In this document: positions 34,638-51,447 of the stretch, piece by piece | Layout: the number at the start of each line of letters is the position of its first letter | How positions within the stretch are numbered: position 1 is the stretch's first letter | NCBI RefSeq assembly: GCF_004801415.1 | Contig: NZ_SSNX01000003.1 | Coordinates: forward strand, 186,001-250,000 | Direction: 5' to 3' | Length of the DNA stretch: 64,000 nucleotides | Origin: Deinococcus sp. KSM4-11 | GTDB lineage: Bacteria; Deinococcota; Deinococci; Deinococcales; Deinococcaceae | Translations under genes and position numbers: made by a program | Notes under the pieces: model-generated | What the model saw: only the letters and a program-made list of their open reading frames with translations | The model's database searches: none | What the model was told of the DNA's origin: nothing

Positions 34638-35690
34638 CTACTCCTGCTCGTCCCAGTTCTGCACGTCCGCACCACCGAAGACCACGCGCCGCAGATCCGG
34701 CGTGAAGAAGGGGGTGGCGGGAGCGCCCGCCGTGTTCAGAGTCCCGAGCTGCTCGGGCGTCAGGGTGATCTCCAGCGAGGCGAGGTTGTCCTGAAGCTGC
34801 GACAGCCGACTGGCCCCGAGGATGGTCGAGGCCACGCCGGGCTGCGCCACCAGCCATGCCAGCGCGACCTGGGCCGGCGGGCGGCCCACCTCGGCGGCCA
34901 CACCGCGCAGGGCGTCCAGGATGGCCCAGTTGCGCGCAGTGAACTTGGTGAACGGCCCCTGGAAGGGGTTGCTGCCACTCAGGCGACCCTGGCCGGTCAC
35001 CTGGTCGCTGCCCTGCTGGTACTTCCCGGCCAGGAAGCCGCCGGCCAGCGGGCTCCACGGCACGATGCCCAGGCCGCTGTCGCGGGCCGCCGGAGCGTGT
35101 TCGATTTCCAGGTCGCGGGCCACCAGCGAGTATTCGAGCTGCATGGCGACCGGGCCGGGCACGTGGTGCGCGTGCGCCAGGGTGGCCATTTTGGCGGCGT
35201 ACCACGCGGGCATGTCCGACAGTCCGAAGTAGCGGATCTGCCCGGCGCGCACGAGGTCGCCCAGGGTCTGCAAGACCTCCTCCACGGGCGTGACCATGTC
35301 CCACACGTGCAGCCAGTACAGGTCGATGTACTCGGTCTTCAGACGGCGCAGCGAGCCTTCCAGGGCCTGGTGGATGTGCTTGCGCCCGTTGCCGCCCGCG
35401 TGCGGATCACCCTTCCTGGCATTGAAGCCGAATTTGGTGGCGAGCACGACCTGATCCCGGATCTTCCGGTCGGCGATCAGCTGGCCCAGCAGGGCCTCGC
35501 TGCGCCCGCCGGAGTACACGTCGGCGGTATCAATGACGTTGCCGCCGGCCTTGAGATAGGCGTCCAGGATCTGCGCGGACTCGTCGTCGGGACTGCCCCA
35601 TGCAGCGTTGCCGAAGGTCATGGTGCCCAGTGCCAGGGGGCTGACGATCAGGCCCGAGCGGCCCAGGGTGCGGTAGGAGCGGAGATTCAT
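34638..35690 (-). CDS. Aldo/keto reductase
   Basis: A 350-aa NADPH-dependent reductase of the YajO/Tas type. The tetrad is visible: Asp in [15 protein letters not shown] with its Tyr, Lys in VLATKFGF and His in YWLHVWD. The C-terminal cofactor loop is [16 protein letters not shown]. The substrate is unknown; such enzymes reduce aldehydes and ketones. CACCCT five bases before the ATG suggests a leaderless mRNA. Confidence 0.93.
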   Translation of the reverse strand: MNLRSYRTLGRSGLIVSPLALGTMTFGNAAWGSPDDESAQILDAYLKAGGNVIDTADVYSGGRSEALLGQLIADRKIRDQVVLATKFGFNARKGDPHAGGNGRKHIHQALEGSLRRLKTEYIDLYWLHVWDMVTPVEEVLQTLGDLVRAGQIRYFGLSDMPAWYAAKMATLAHAHHVPGPVAMQLEYSLVARDLEIEHAPAARDSGLGIVPWSPLAGGFLAGKYQQGSDQVTGQGRLSGSNPFQGPFTKFTARNWAILDALRGVAAEVGRPPAQVALAWLVAQPGVASTILGASRLSQLQDNLASLEITLTPEQLGTLNTAGAPATPFFTPDLRRVVFGGADVQNWDEQE

Positions 35691-35832
35691 ACTTCAGGGT
35701 GCACACCCGGGTGGGGGCGGGGTGTGGGCGGCGCTACCAAACAGCCGCCAGAGCACCACCAGAACAGCCCAGGGGCGTCATGGGCGGGCGGCGCATCCCA
35801 GCTTTCCCTCCATTCACGCCGCTGACCGGGCC

Positions 35833-35838
35833 TATAAT
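35833..35838 (+). promoter_or_regulatory. Consensus -10 of clpP, leaderless
   Basis: A perfect TATAAT ends seven bases before the clpP ATG, so clpP-clpX mRNA should begin at the start codon. No Shine-Dalgarno is present. Confidence 0.7.
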
Positions 35839-35845
35839 CCCCCGC

Positions 35846-37665
<1,820 letters not shown>

Positions 37666-37710
37666 ACGCAACAGAGATTACAGCACCCCAGTCCCCCCAC
37701 CCCTAGACTG

Positions 37711-37738
37711 CCCGAGTACCCGGTGGTCGGGGGTGTTT
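37711..37738 (+). terminator. Possible terminator between clpX and lon
   Basis: CCCGA and TCGGG pair across an 11-base loop, followed by GGTGTTTTC. The stem is short, so read-through into lon is likely. Confidence 0.35.
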
Positions 37739-37757
37739 TCAGTCTCCTCCGACGCGT

Positions 37758-37763
37758 TAGACT
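37758..37763 (+). promoter_or_regulatory. -10 of a lon promoter
   Basis: TAGACT, with TTTTCA about 16 bases upstream as -35. It gives a leader of about 55 bases holding AGGAG. No CIRCE or HrcA element is seen. Confidence 0.45.
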
Positions 37764-37823
37764 TTCGTATTACCGCGCCCCATTCCGAGCCGTACCCGGG
37801 GCCGCGGCCCGCAAGGAGCAAGC

Positions 37824-40259
<2,436 letters not shown>

Positions 40260-40277
40260 GCCGCAGCCCCCAATGCT

Positions 40278-40314
40278 AGGAGTGCCACCCCCGCTGAACG
40301 GGGGCGGCACTCCT
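40278..40314. terminator. Long hairpin after lon
   Basis: AGGAGTGCC (40278-40286) pairs with GGCACTCCT (40306-40314), with CCCCG/CGGGG inside. Only a short GCTTTC follows, so it is a weak intrinsic terminator between lon and the convergent pilT. Confidence 0.55.
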
Positions 40315-40350
40315 GCTTTCGACTCAGCTGTTCAGTTTTGGCCCTTATCT

Positions 40351-41580
<1,230 letters not shown>

Positions 41581-41614
41581 GGAATACCTCGTGGGGAGTA
41601 CGGGCGGGACGCGG

Positions 41615-44293
<2,679 letters not shown>

Positions 44294-44424
44294 GATCTTC
44301 CTCCTTGAGCGGGTGCAGGTGGTGCGGGGGCCGGGCAGGCCGGAGTGGTGCGGGATGATGGGAAGGGTGGACTCCGGGCGGGGCGAACCATGACCCTGCG
44401 TGAGGGGGACTGCAGCGACTCACG

Positions 44425-44931
44425 TCAGGTTCTCCAGTCATGGCCGTACCGGCGCAGCACGACGCGCTCGAGGTGCCGGGCCGCGCGGGTGTGCGGGAGG
44501 GCGTTGCCCTGAAGCGGCCTCACGAGGATGGTGTGCAGTCCGGCGAGGTTGCCGCCCAGCACGTCCGTGAACAGCTGGTCGCCGACCATGCCGACCTGCC
44601 GGGGGGCGAGCCCCAGGCTGGTCAGGGCACGCCGGTAGGCACGCGGATTGGGTTTGCCGGCCAGACCGACGCCGTTGAATTCCAGGCGTTCCAGCCAGTA
44701 CGCGGCACGTTTACCGGTGGCGTTGCTCAGGAGGTACAGCTTCGTGCCGAGCTGTTGCAGGTCGCGGGCCCAGCGGATCATGCCGGCGGCTTCCTCGTCG
44801 GCGTAACTGCCGTAGGGCACCAGGGTGTTGTCGAGGTCGATCAGCAGCCCGTGCAGGCCGCGCGAGGTCAGGAACCCCGGGGTGATGTCGGTGACGTGGT
44901 CGATCACGTCGCGGGGGCGCAGCAGGCTCAC
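44425..44931 (-). CDS. YqeG family HAD phosphatase
   Basis: A 168-aa HAD-IIIA protein. Motif I is LLIDLDNTLVPYG, motif II LYLLSNATG, and the acidic motif MVGDQLFTDVLGGN. Close in size to YqeG, a phosphatase of unknown physiological substrate, often linked with ribosome or cell-wall genes. The GTG start overlaps the stop of pgeF by GTGA, so the two are one operon. pilB begins 131 bases downstream. Confidence 0.88.
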   Translation of the reverse strand: MSLLRPRDVIDHVTDITPGFLTSRGLHGLLIDLDNTLVPYGSYADEEAAGMIRWARDLQQLGTKLYLLSNATGKRAAYWLERLEFNGVGLAGKPNPRAYRRALTSLGLAPRQVGMVGDQLFTDVLGGNLAGLHTILVRPLQGNALPHTRAARHLERVVLRRYGHDWRT

Positions 44932-45665
44932 GCGCTCACTCCGGCCGGGGCCGGCAGGCCGATCACGGCCCACATGCGCCCGGTTCGGCCCGAGTCGCGG
45001 CGGTACGAGTAGAAGTCGGCCTCGGTGGAGCAGCGCCCGCTGACCCACACCTGGGCGTCCGGGAGGCCGGCCTCCAGCAGCACGGCCCGGTTCGCTCCAG
45101 CCAGATCCAGGTGCGGCTGGGCCGGGCCGCTCAGCACGAAGTCGCCCAGGCCCGCGTTACGGAACTGCCCGGCGAGATCCGGGCTGACTCCGTACTGCGC
45201 GCCGCAGATGCCGGGGCCGACCGCCGCACGGATGCGGGCCGGGTCGGCCCCCAGCGCGGTCATGGCCTGCACGGTCTTCTCCGCGATGCGTCCTAGCGTC
45301 CCCTTCCAGCCGGCGTGTGCGGCGCCGATCACGCCCGCGTCGGCATCCTGGAGCAGCAGCGGGTAACAGTCGGCCGTGCCGATGGCCAGCAGCACGCCGG
45401 GCGTCGCGGTCACCAGGGCGTCGCCCTCCCAGACGCCAGGTGCCGTGACACTCACGACCGCTGTGCCGTGCACCTGCGTGAGCCGCGCGACACTGGCCGC
45501 CTCGAAGCCCAACGAGCCGGTCAGCAGAGCGCGGTTGCGGGCCACAGCCTGCGGATCGTCCTGGCGGTCGTCGAGGTTCAGCCCCCGGAAGTCACCCGTC
45601 GACACGCCGCCAGCACGCGTGGTGAAGGCGTGCGGCGCGGTGAGGATCGGCGCGTGGAGGAACAT
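44928..45665 (-). CDS. pgeF: Peptidoglycan editing factor PgeF (laccase-domain protein)
   Basis: A 245-aa protein of the YfiH/DUF152 laccase-domain family. It has FTTRAGGVSTGDFRGLNLDDRQDD, the LTQVHGTAV zinc histidine, IGTADCYPLLLQD with Cys and AAHAGWKGTLGRI with the second His. Family members hydrolyse mis-incorporated L-Ser from peptidoglycan precursors, and other purine-nucleoside activities have been reported. ATG 45665 is chosen since GATACT lies nine bases ahead and the family usually begins here. ATG 45689 is in frame, eight codons earlier. Confidence 0.87.
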   Translation of the reverse strand: MFLHAPILTAPHAFTTRAGGVSTGDFRGLNLDDRQDDPQAVARNRALLTGSLGFEAASVARLTQVHGTAVVSVTAPGVWEGDALVTATPGVLLAIGTADCYPLLLQDADAGVIGAAHAGWKGTLGRIAEKTVQAMTALGADPARIRAAVGPGICGAQYGVSPDLAGQFRNAGLGDFVLSGPAQPHLDLAGANRAVLLEAGLPDAQVWVSGRCSTEADFYSYRRDSGRTGRMWAVIGLPAPAGVSA

Positions 45666-45811
45666 CAGGTGTGTAGTATCCCCCGGCATCTCTCACCGGA
45701 TTCTGACGGTCTGTGCCGATCGGCGCGGGAAGACGGGTCGCATTCGGTCACAGCGGCGTCGGTTCCGGTGAATGCTTGCACCGGCTTCAAGCGTGGCCGT
45801 CCCAGGGTTGG

Positions 45812-45817
45812 TAGAGT
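45812..45817 (+). promoter_or_regulatory. -10 of fabI, leaderless
   Basis: TAGAGT, six bases before the fabI ATG. No Shine-Dalgarno is present. Confidence 0.5.
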
Positions 45818-45823
45818 CGAAAC

Positions 45824-46609
45824 ATGAGTGTCAGCGTGAACCTTTCCGACAAGACGGCCCTGGTCATGGGCGTGGCGAATGCCCGCAGCCTGGGCTGGGC
45901 GATCGCCGAGCAACTGCTCGCGGCCGGGTGCCGCGTGGGCTTCTCCTACCAGGGCGAGCGCCTGAAGGGCGAACTGGACAAGCTGCTCGCCGGCAAGGAG
46001 GGCGTGTGGTCGCAGCAGGCGGACGCGACCAGTGAGGACGACCTGACGGCGCTGTTCGCCCGCGTGAAGCAGGAGTTCGGGCACCTGGATTACGTCGTGC
46101 ACGCCATCGCCTTCGCGCCGCGCACCGCCATGGAAGGCCGCTTCCTCGACACTTCGCCCGAGGACTGGAACACGTCGCTGCACGTCAGTGCCTACACGCT
46201 GGTCTCGGCGTCACGGCATGCAGAACCGCTGCTGCGTGACGGCGGCAGCATCGTGAGCCTCACGTACCACGCGTCGCAGCAGGTCGTACCGAAGTACAAC
46301 GTGATGGGCGTGGCCAAGGCCGCGCTGGAGGCCGCCACCCGCTACCTGGCCGCCGATTTCGGCCCGCGCGAGATCCGCGTGAACACCATCAGCGCCGGGC
46401 CGATGCGGACTATCGCCGCGCGCAGCATTCCGGGGTTCGGCGGCCTGTACGACAAGGGCGCGCGCAACGCCAGCTTCGGCCGCAATGCCACGCCTGAGGA
46501 GGTCGGCAAGCTCGCGCTGTTCCTGCTCAGCGACCTGGGAAGCGGCGTGACCGGGCAGACCGTGTACGTGGACGCGGGCCTGAGCATCATGACGGTGAAA
46601 GAGGACTGA
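45824..46609 (+). CDS. fabI: Enoyl-[acyl-carrier-protein] reductase (NADH)
   Basis: A 261-aa short-chain dehydrogenase of the FabI type. The cofactor site is MGVANARSLGWAIAEQL. The catalytic Tyr and Lys are in LTYHASQQVVPKYNVMGVAKAALE (Y-x6-K). The substrate loop ISAGPMRTIAARSIPGF is typical. It reduces the enoyl double bond in the last step of each fatty-acid elongation cycle and is the triclosan target in other bacteria. Leaderless: TAGAGT lies six bases before the ATG. Confidence 0.96.
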   Translation: MSVSVNLSDKTALVMGVANARSLGWAIAEQLLAAGCRVGFSYQGERLKGELDKLLAGKEGVWSQQADATSEDDLTALFARVKQEFGHLDYVVHAIAFAPRTAMEGRFLDTSPEDWNTSLHVSAYTLVSASRHAEPLLRDGGSIVSLTYHASQQVVPKYNVMGVAKAALEAATRYLAADFGPREIRVNTISAGPMRTIAARSIPGFGGLYDKGARNASFGRNATPEEVGKLALFLLSDLGSGVTGQTVYVDAGLSIMTVKED

Positions 46610-46740
46610 TCGCGGCCGGTCGCTCCCCTTCACGGCTGTCGGGCCGACTGGACAGACGCTGCGCCATGAAGGGCTGCTGGCATTAGAAGGATTGGGCCGA
46701 GACAGGCTGGGTTCGTCCAGGTTTGCGTCGGCACAGCCGC

Positions 46741-46746
46741 TATCAT
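46741..46746 (+). promoter_or_regulatory. -10 upstream of the leader ORF of M42 peptidase
   Basis: TATCAT ends seven bases before ATG 46754, so transcription should begin at the 36-codon ORF rather than at the peptidase ATG. Confidence 0.5.
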
Positions 46747-46753
46747 CCGCGCT

Positions 46754-46864
46754 ATGACCCTGACGGCCACGGCCCCTCTGCTGCCTGCGCAGCGACACGA
46801 AGTGGAGGCCCCGGCGCAGGCGGCGGGCTTCGGCGTGATCCTGCTGGCCGGAGCAGACGCATGA
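46754..46864 (+). CDS. Leaderless short ORF overlapping M42 peptidase start
   Basis: A 36-aa frame starting MTLTATAPLLPAQRHEVEAP. Its TGA overlaps the ATG of the peptidase (ATGA). A TATCAT box is seven bases ahead of its own ATG. GGAG inside its end could also serve the peptidase. The peptide is Ala-rich and of no known family. Confidence 0.45.
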   Translation: MTLTATAPLLPAQRHEVEAPAQAAGFGVILLAGADA

Positions 46865-47904
46865 CGGCCATCGACCTGCCGTTCACTCTGGAGGTCCTGA
46901 TTCGGCTGCTGGACACGCCCAGCCCGACCGGATTCACGGAGGACGCGGTGGCGCTGGTCGAGGCGGAACTGCGGGCGCTGGGCGTCACGCCGGTTCGCAC
47001 CCGCAAGGGCGCTCTGACCTGGGAGGTGCCGGGCCACCGTGACGGTCGCAAGCACGTGACCTTCAGCGGGCATGTCGACACCCTGGGCGCGATGGTGAAG
47101 TTCATCAAGCGCACGGGCCGCGTGACCCTGTCGGCGCTGGGCGGCTACGACTGGGCGACCGTAGAGGGTGAGGATGTGCGCCTGCACACGCAGTCGGGGC
47201 GGGTGATCACGGGCACGGTCGTGAATATCCGCCAGAGCACGCACGTGCACGGCGCGGCCCTGCGGACCCTGCAACGCGAGCAGTCAGTCATGGAAGTGCG
47301 CCTGGACGAACCGACCGGGACGGCCGACCAGACCCGCGCCCTGGGCATCGCGGTGGGCGATTTCGTGAGCTTCGACGCCAGACCCCGCGTGACGCCGAGC
47401 GGCTACGTCAAGGCCCGGCATCTGGACAACAAGGCGGCGGTGGCCGTGTTCCTGGGCGTCACGAAGGCCCTGCTGGAGGACGCCCCCGCCCACACCACGG
47501 CCTTCCACGTGACCACCTATGAGGAGGTCGGGCACGGCGCGGCCACCGGCATTCCACCGCACACGGACGAGCTGATCGCCGTGGACATGGCCGCCGTGGG
47601 GGAGAACCAGCAGAGCAGCGAGCATCACGTGACGCTGTGCGTGGCCGACAGCGGCGGGCCCTACGATCATGCGCTCGGTAACCGCCTGCGCGCGGCGTCG
47701 CGGCACGCGGGCCTGGAACTGCGGGTCGACCTGTACCCCTACTATTCCTCGGACGGCACGGCGGCGTGGCGGGCGGGCGGGGATTACCCGGTGGCGCTGA
47801 TCGGGCCTGGGGTGGATGCCAGCCACGCCTACGAGCGCACCCACACGGACGCCCTGACGGCCACGGGAGCGTTGATGCTCGCCTATGTGCGCGTTGAAGG
47901 CTGA
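46861..47904 (+). CDS. M42-like metallopeptidase
   Basis: A 347-aa M20/M42-type peptidase. The metal ligands are visible as His-Asp in FSGHVDTLGAMV, Asp in ARHLDNKAAVAV, catalytic Glu-Glu in TTYEEVGHGAATG, Asp in IAVDMAAVG and a final His in YERTHTDAL. M42 enzymes are tetrahedral cytosolic aminopeptidases that trim peptides released by Lon or Clp, though this one may be a glycyl or deblocking type. ATG 46861 has GGAG seven bases before it and overlaps the short ORF upstream. Confidence 0.9.
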   Translation: MTAIDLPFTLEVLIRLLDTPSPTGFTEDAVALVEAELRALGVTPVRTRKGALTWEVPGHRDGRKHVTFSGHVDTLGAMVKFIKRTGRVTLSALGGYDWATVEGEDVRLHTQSGRVITGTVVNIRQSTHVHGAALRTLQREQSVMEVRLDEPTGTADQTRALGIAVGDFVSFDARPRVTPSGYVKARHLDNKAAVAVFLGVTKALLEDAPAHTTAFHVTTYEEVGHGAATGIPPHTDELIAVDMAAVGENQQSSEHHVTLCVADSGGPYDHALGNRLRAASRHAGLELRVDLYPYYSSDGTAAWRAGGDYPVALIGPGVDASHAYERTHTDALTATGALMLAYVRVEG

Positions 47905-47993
47905 AGGGCCAGGGCGGGACTCCGGTCTTCACCCGCTGTGGACGTAGGAATTGACCGCCTCAGCACCGACGGGAGCGACAACGAAGCCCAGCG

Positions 47994-48407
47994 TCAAGGT
48001 GTGCGGAGGGCCGGGGCCTCGAGCGTTCCGGCCTTCAGTTCTGCAGCGGGCCGGGGCAGGCCGTTCAGGACGAGCAGGTAAGCGGTTACGTCCAGCGCCT
48101 CCTGGGCGCTCAGCGAACCGGGACGGTCGTCCGGCATGGTCGTGGTGATCAGGGTGTGCAGCGCGGCCACCTGCCCGCCTCCGAAGGTCGCGCGGAAGTC
48201 GTCGCCGCTCAGGGCCGGACCGATCTGACCTTCCAGGCGGTCGCCGTGGCAGATGGCGCACGCCTGGAAGTACAGCACCTCGCCGCGCTTCACCTGGGCA
48301 GCCGCCGCAGTCGCGGTGCCCGGTACGGCATCCGGCGGCGCCGCCGCGGCCAGGGCGCACAGCGGGGCCAGCACCAGCAGCGCGCACAGCCAGGACAGAC
48401 GGGACAT
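47994..48407 (-). CDS. c-type cytochrome, secreted
   Basis: A 137-aa exported monoheme cytochrome. The signal peptide is residues 1-22. The heme motif is CAICH in GEVLYFQACAICHGDRLEGQIGPAL, and the distal Met is in TTTMPDDRPGSL. Class I fold with a C-terminal helix QEALDVTAYLLVLNGLP. It is a small electron carrier; the partner is unknown and no oxidase gene is adjacent. Confidence 0.9.
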   Translation of the reverse strand: MSRLSWLCALLVLAPLCALAAAAPPDAVPGTATAAAAQVKRGEVLYFQACAICHGDRLEGQIGPALSGDDFRATFGGGQVAALHTLITTTMPDDRPGSLSAQEALDVTAYLLVLNGLPRPAAELKAGTLEAPALRTP

Positions 48408-48477
48408 CTGGGGCCAGTGTACGGAGGGAACGTCAGGCTTAAGAAGGTCACCATGTACAGATCGGTACTCGTCCCTG

Positions 48478-48483
48478 TAGGCT
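48478..48483 (+). promoter_or_regulatory. -10 of iclR gene, leaderless
   Basis: TAGGCT, six bases before the GTG at 48490. Confidence 0.45.
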
Positions 48484-48489
48484 GGACGG

Positions 48490-49206
48490 GTGCTGTCCCT
48501 CCAGAAAGCAGCGACCATCCTCGGGGCGTTCAGTGCCGAGCAGCCCGAGTGGGGGGTGCGCGCCCTGGCCGCGCACCTCAACGTGCCGCGTGCCACCGCC
48601 CACGCCTATCTCGCTGGTCTGACTGAGGCCGGGTTCCTGCGCCGCACCCCGGCCGGCAAGTACCGCCTGTCGTGGCACCTCGCGGAGATGGGCGCGCAGC
48701 TCACGGCCGCCCTGCCGTGGTTCCCGGAAGCCCGCGCGCTGATCACCCGGCTGGCCCTGGAGGTGCGTTCCGTGGCCTTCCTGTGCATTCTGGAGGGCGA
48801 GGAGGTCGTGGCCGCGATCCGAGAACGCCATCCGGACGCCGACATCGACCTGCCGCTCGACGTGTACCTGCCGGCCACGGCCACCGCCAGCGGCAAGATC
48901 CTGTACGCGCACGCGGAGATCACGCCCCGCACCTTCGCGCAGTGCACGCCGAGTTCGATCACCTCGCAAGACGAGTGGCGCACCGAGGTCGCCAAGGTCA
49001 AGAAGCTCGGGTACGCGTACTCCATCGAGGAATGGATTCCGGAGCAGTGCACGCTGGGCGTGCCGTACCACGCGCCGGACGCCCAGCGCGGCGGCAGCGT
49101 CGTGGCCGCGATCGGCGTGCAAATGAGCGCCCAGCGGTACCTGCGCGAGGAACGTCAGGTGCGCGAGCGCGTGCTGGGCATCGTGAGGGAAGCCGAGGGG
49201 GTGTAG
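48490..49206 (+). CDS. IclR family transcriptional regulator
   Basis: A 238-aa regulator. The winged helix is LQKAATILGAFSAEQPEWGVRALAAHLNVPRATAHAYLAGLTEAGFL. The C-terminal GAF-like effector domain has LPATATASGKILYAH and GYAYSIEEWIPEQCTLGVPY. IclR proteins control catabolism of aromatic or carboxylic acids, but no target gene is adjacent on this strand. The divergent cytochrome c gene is a candidate. GTG start, leaderless. Confidence 0.9.
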   Translation: MLSLQKAATILGAFSAEQPEWGVRALAAHLNVPRATAHAYLAGLTEAGFLRRTPAGKYRLSWHLAEMGAQLTAALPWFPEARALITRLALEVRSVAFLCILEGEEVVAAIRERHPDADIDLPLDVYLPATATASGKILYAHAEITPRTFAQCTPSSITSQDEWRTEVAKVKKLGYAYSIEEWIPEQCTLGVPYHAPDAQRGGSVVAAIGVQMSAQRYLREERQVRERVLGIVREAEGV

Positions 49207-49223
49207 CGGTCGGCGCGGGCCGG

Positions 49224-49643
49224 TCAGGGAGTCGGGGCCGGCCCGGTCAGTTGCCGCATCATGGAGGCGGTATCCCACACGTGCCACAGTTCCGCGCCAC
49301 GCCCCTGCTCGACACGCACGAAGTGCATGTGCCGCACGTGCACGCGACGCTGGGTCGGGGGCAGGTCGCGCATGGGGCCGAGATGGGTGCCGGTCATGAC
49401 GGAGTGCATGGCCACGATGTCACCGCTGGACATGAGGTGCTTGATCTCGAAGTGCAGGTCGGGAAAGGCCGTCCTGAGCATGGTGACGACCTGTTTGAGG
49501 TGCTGGGGAAAGTTCACGCCGGGCGCCTCCTGGTGGTCGGTCGAGGCGGGCAACAGCAGGTCGTCCACCGCGCTCAGGTCACCCCGGTTGAAGGCCCGCT
49601 CGATCATGTCACTGACGACGGTCACGTCTGCATCCTGGGTCAT
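49224..49643 (-). CDS. SnoaL-like ester cyclase family protein
   Basis: A 139-aa SnoaL/NTF2-fold protein (VVSDMIERAFNRGDLSAVDDLLLPASTDHQ, FPDLHFEIKHLMSSGDIVAMHSVMTGTH, ELWHVWDTASMMRQL). Polyketide cyclases of this fold act on ring closure. Most short genomic members have no known substrate. GGAGG lies seven bases before the ATG. It is divergent from a TetR gene with a palindrome between, so likely its regulatory target. Confidence 0.85.
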   Translation of the reverse strand: MTQDADVTVVSDMIERAFNRGDLSAVDDLLLPASTDHQEAPGVNFPQHLKQVVTMLRTAFPDLHFEIKHLMSSGDIVAMHSVMTGTHLGPMRDLPPTQRRVHVRHMHFVRVEQGRGAELWHVWDTASMMRQLTGPAPTP

Positions 49644-49660
49644 AGTGGGCCTCCGCTGAG

Positions 49661-49692
49661 TGTAGTTGTACTACAGTGAGATCAGTTATACT
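49661..49692. promoter_or_regulatory. TetR operator and leaderless promoter
   Basis: TGTAGTTGTACTACA (49661-49675) is a perfect 6-3-6 palindrome between the divergent genes. It overlaps the expected -35 of tetR, whose -10 TATACT (49687-49692) lies seven bases before the ATG. TACACT on the minus strand (49664-49659) could serve the SnoaL gene, so one dimer would cover both promoters. Confidence 0.7.
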
Positions 49693-49699
49693 CCGGTGG

Positions 49700-50356
49700 A
49701 TGCCGGAAAGCAACGCGCCCACCCGCTCGACCCACCGCCAGCGACAGGCCGAGGCGACCCGCACCCTGATCGTCCAGGCGGCCACCGACCTGTTCCTGGA
49801 GACGGGGTACGCCGGTACCACCATGGACGCCATCGCCCTGCGTGCCGGGGTGGCCGTGAGTACCGTGTATGGCGCGTTCACCAACAAGCGCACCCTGCTG
49901 GCGGCCATCCGCGAGGCATGGCACCAGGCGACCGGTCAGCGTGACACCTACCGGCTGGCCGGCGAGCAGCCGGAGCTCGCGGATCGGCTGCGCCTCGCCG
50001 CGCACGCGACCCGCCGGCAGTGGGAACTCGGTGCCCGGATGATGGCCATCTACACGGCGGCGGCCGCGTCGGATCCGGAGGCGGCGCTGGAACTCGGCAC
50101 CGCGCTGAATGGGCGGCGCACGAATATCGGCCGGATCGTCCGGGCATGGGCCGAGGAGGCGCACCTGGACGCCGCGCGCTTCAATGCCGCGTATCTGGCC
50201 CTGACCCACGCGGAGGTCTATCTGGAACTCGTCGGCGGGTCGGGTTGGACGCCCGACGAGTACGAGGCCTGGCTGCTGGGGCACCTGAACGCCGAGGTAC
50301 TGGAGTGCCGGACGGCCGCCGCCCGCGCCGCAACCCGAGGGACAGACGTCGACTAA
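49700..50356 (+). CDS. TetR family regulator
   Basis: A 218-aa repressor. The helix-turn-helix is TTMDAIALRAGVAVSTVYGAFTNKRTLLAA (about residues 35-64). The C-terminal domain is helical, with WELGARMMAIYTAAAASDPE. ATG 49700 follows TATACT by seven bases. An in-frame codon at 49676 lies inside the operator and is unlikely. It probably represses itself and the divergent SnoaL-like gene. Confidence 0.9.
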   Translation: MPESNAPTRSTHRQRQAEATRTLIVQAATDLFLETGYAGTTMDAIALRAGVAVSTVYGAFTNKRTLLAAIREAWHQATGQRDTYRLAGEQPELADRLRLAAHATRRQWELGARMMAIYTAAAASDPEAALELGTALNGRRTNIGRIVRAWAEEAHLDAARFNAAYLALTHAEVYLELVGGSGWTPDEYEAWLLGHLNAEVLECRTAAARAATRGTDVD

Positions 50357-50403
50357 GACGACGCGCGCCGGGTTGAGCCTCCGGCGCGCGTTCCAGGTGG
50401 GAT

Positions 50404-51447
50404 TCAGCCGAGTTGTGGGGCCAGGGTGAGGGGCACGGGCGAGTTCGTGCGGGCGCTCTCGTAGGCGCCGAGGACCAGCCGCACGCTCTCGCGGCCGTCC
50501 TCGCCGCTGCACACCACGGGCGAACCCTGCTCAATGGACTCGATGAAGTGCACGACGCTGCGGATGTGCGCGTTGTCGACGGTGGCGAAGTCGTACCACG
50601 TTTCGTCGCCCGCGCCCCAGTCGGCGTACCCGAACTCGCGGTTCAGGAAGCGCAGGCGGGCCTTGCCCAGGCGGTTGCTGCACTCCAGCGCGCCCTGCGT
50701 GCCGTACACAAAGAAGCTCTCCTCCCAGCCGGTGGCCGTCCAGGCGTTCTCGACGCTGGCGATGGCACCGCTCTCGAAATCCAGCGTGGCGACGCTGGTG
50801 TCCTCCACCTCAATCTGAAATTTGAGGGTTGCCATGCGCGCGTAGATGCTGCGTACGTCCCCGCCGAAGTAGCGGGCGAGATCCATCATGTGGCAGCCGT
50901 TGTCGAGCAGGGTGCCGCCGCCGGACGCCGCGAGGCTCCCGAACACGCCGCGCACCTGCTCCGCGCCGCCCCAGTCGTGGGCCTGCCGCAGCCGCATGAA
51001 CGTCACGCGCCCGATGCGGCCCTCGTCGATCAGGCGTTTGGCCGTGCGGGCCAGCGGGTTCGAGCGCAGGTGGTGGCCCGTCTGGAGCACCGCGCCGTTG
51101 CGGCGGGCGGCGGCAATCATGGCGTCACAGGCGTCCAGATCCAGCGACAGCGGCTTCTCGCACAGCACGTGGATGCCCCGGTCGAGCGCGGCGATGGTGG
51201 CGGGCGCGTGGAAGGCGTTCGGGGTGCAGATGCTGACGGCCTGCACGTCCTCGTTCGCGAGCAGCTCCTCGAAGGTGGCGTAGGCGCGCACCTCCCATTC
51301 CTTTTCGCGCAGCTGGCGGATGGCCTCGCTGGCGTCCGCGATGGCCACCACATTCACGCCCGCCTGCTTGTAACCCTCGTAATGCCGTTTGGAGATGCCG
51401 CCCGCGCCGACGATCGCGGCGCTCACGACCTTGCTGGACGCGGTCAC
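50404..51447 (-). CDS. Gfo/Idh/MocA family oxidoreductase
   Basis: A 347-aa NAD(P)-dependent sugar dehydrogenase-like enzyme. The Rossmann loop is [20 protein letters not shown], and the EKP cofactor motif is [13 protein letters not shown]. The C-terminal beta-sheet domain has [21 protein letters not shown] with the catalytic His pair region. The GTG start overlaps the stop of the ThuA gene (GTGA). ThuA and Gfo/Idh pairs act in sugar or inositol-type catabolism. The specific sugar is unknown. Confidence 0.92.
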   Translation of the reverse strand: MTASSKVVSAAIVGAGGISKRHYEGYKQAGVNVVAIADASEAIRQLREKEWEVRAYATFEELLANEDVQAVSICTPNAFHAPATIAALDRGIHVLCEKPLSLDLDACDAMIAAARRNGAVLQTGHHLRSNPLARTAKRLIDEGRIGRVTFMRLRQAHDWGGAEQVRGVFGSLAASGGGTLLDNGCHMMDLARYFGGDVRSIYARMATLKFQIEVEDTSVATLDFESGAIASVENAWTATGWEESFFVYGTQGALECSNRLGKARLRFLNREFGYADWGAGDETWYDFATVDNAHIRSVVHFIESIEQGSPVVCSGEDGRESVRLVLGAYESARTNSPVPLTLAPQLG

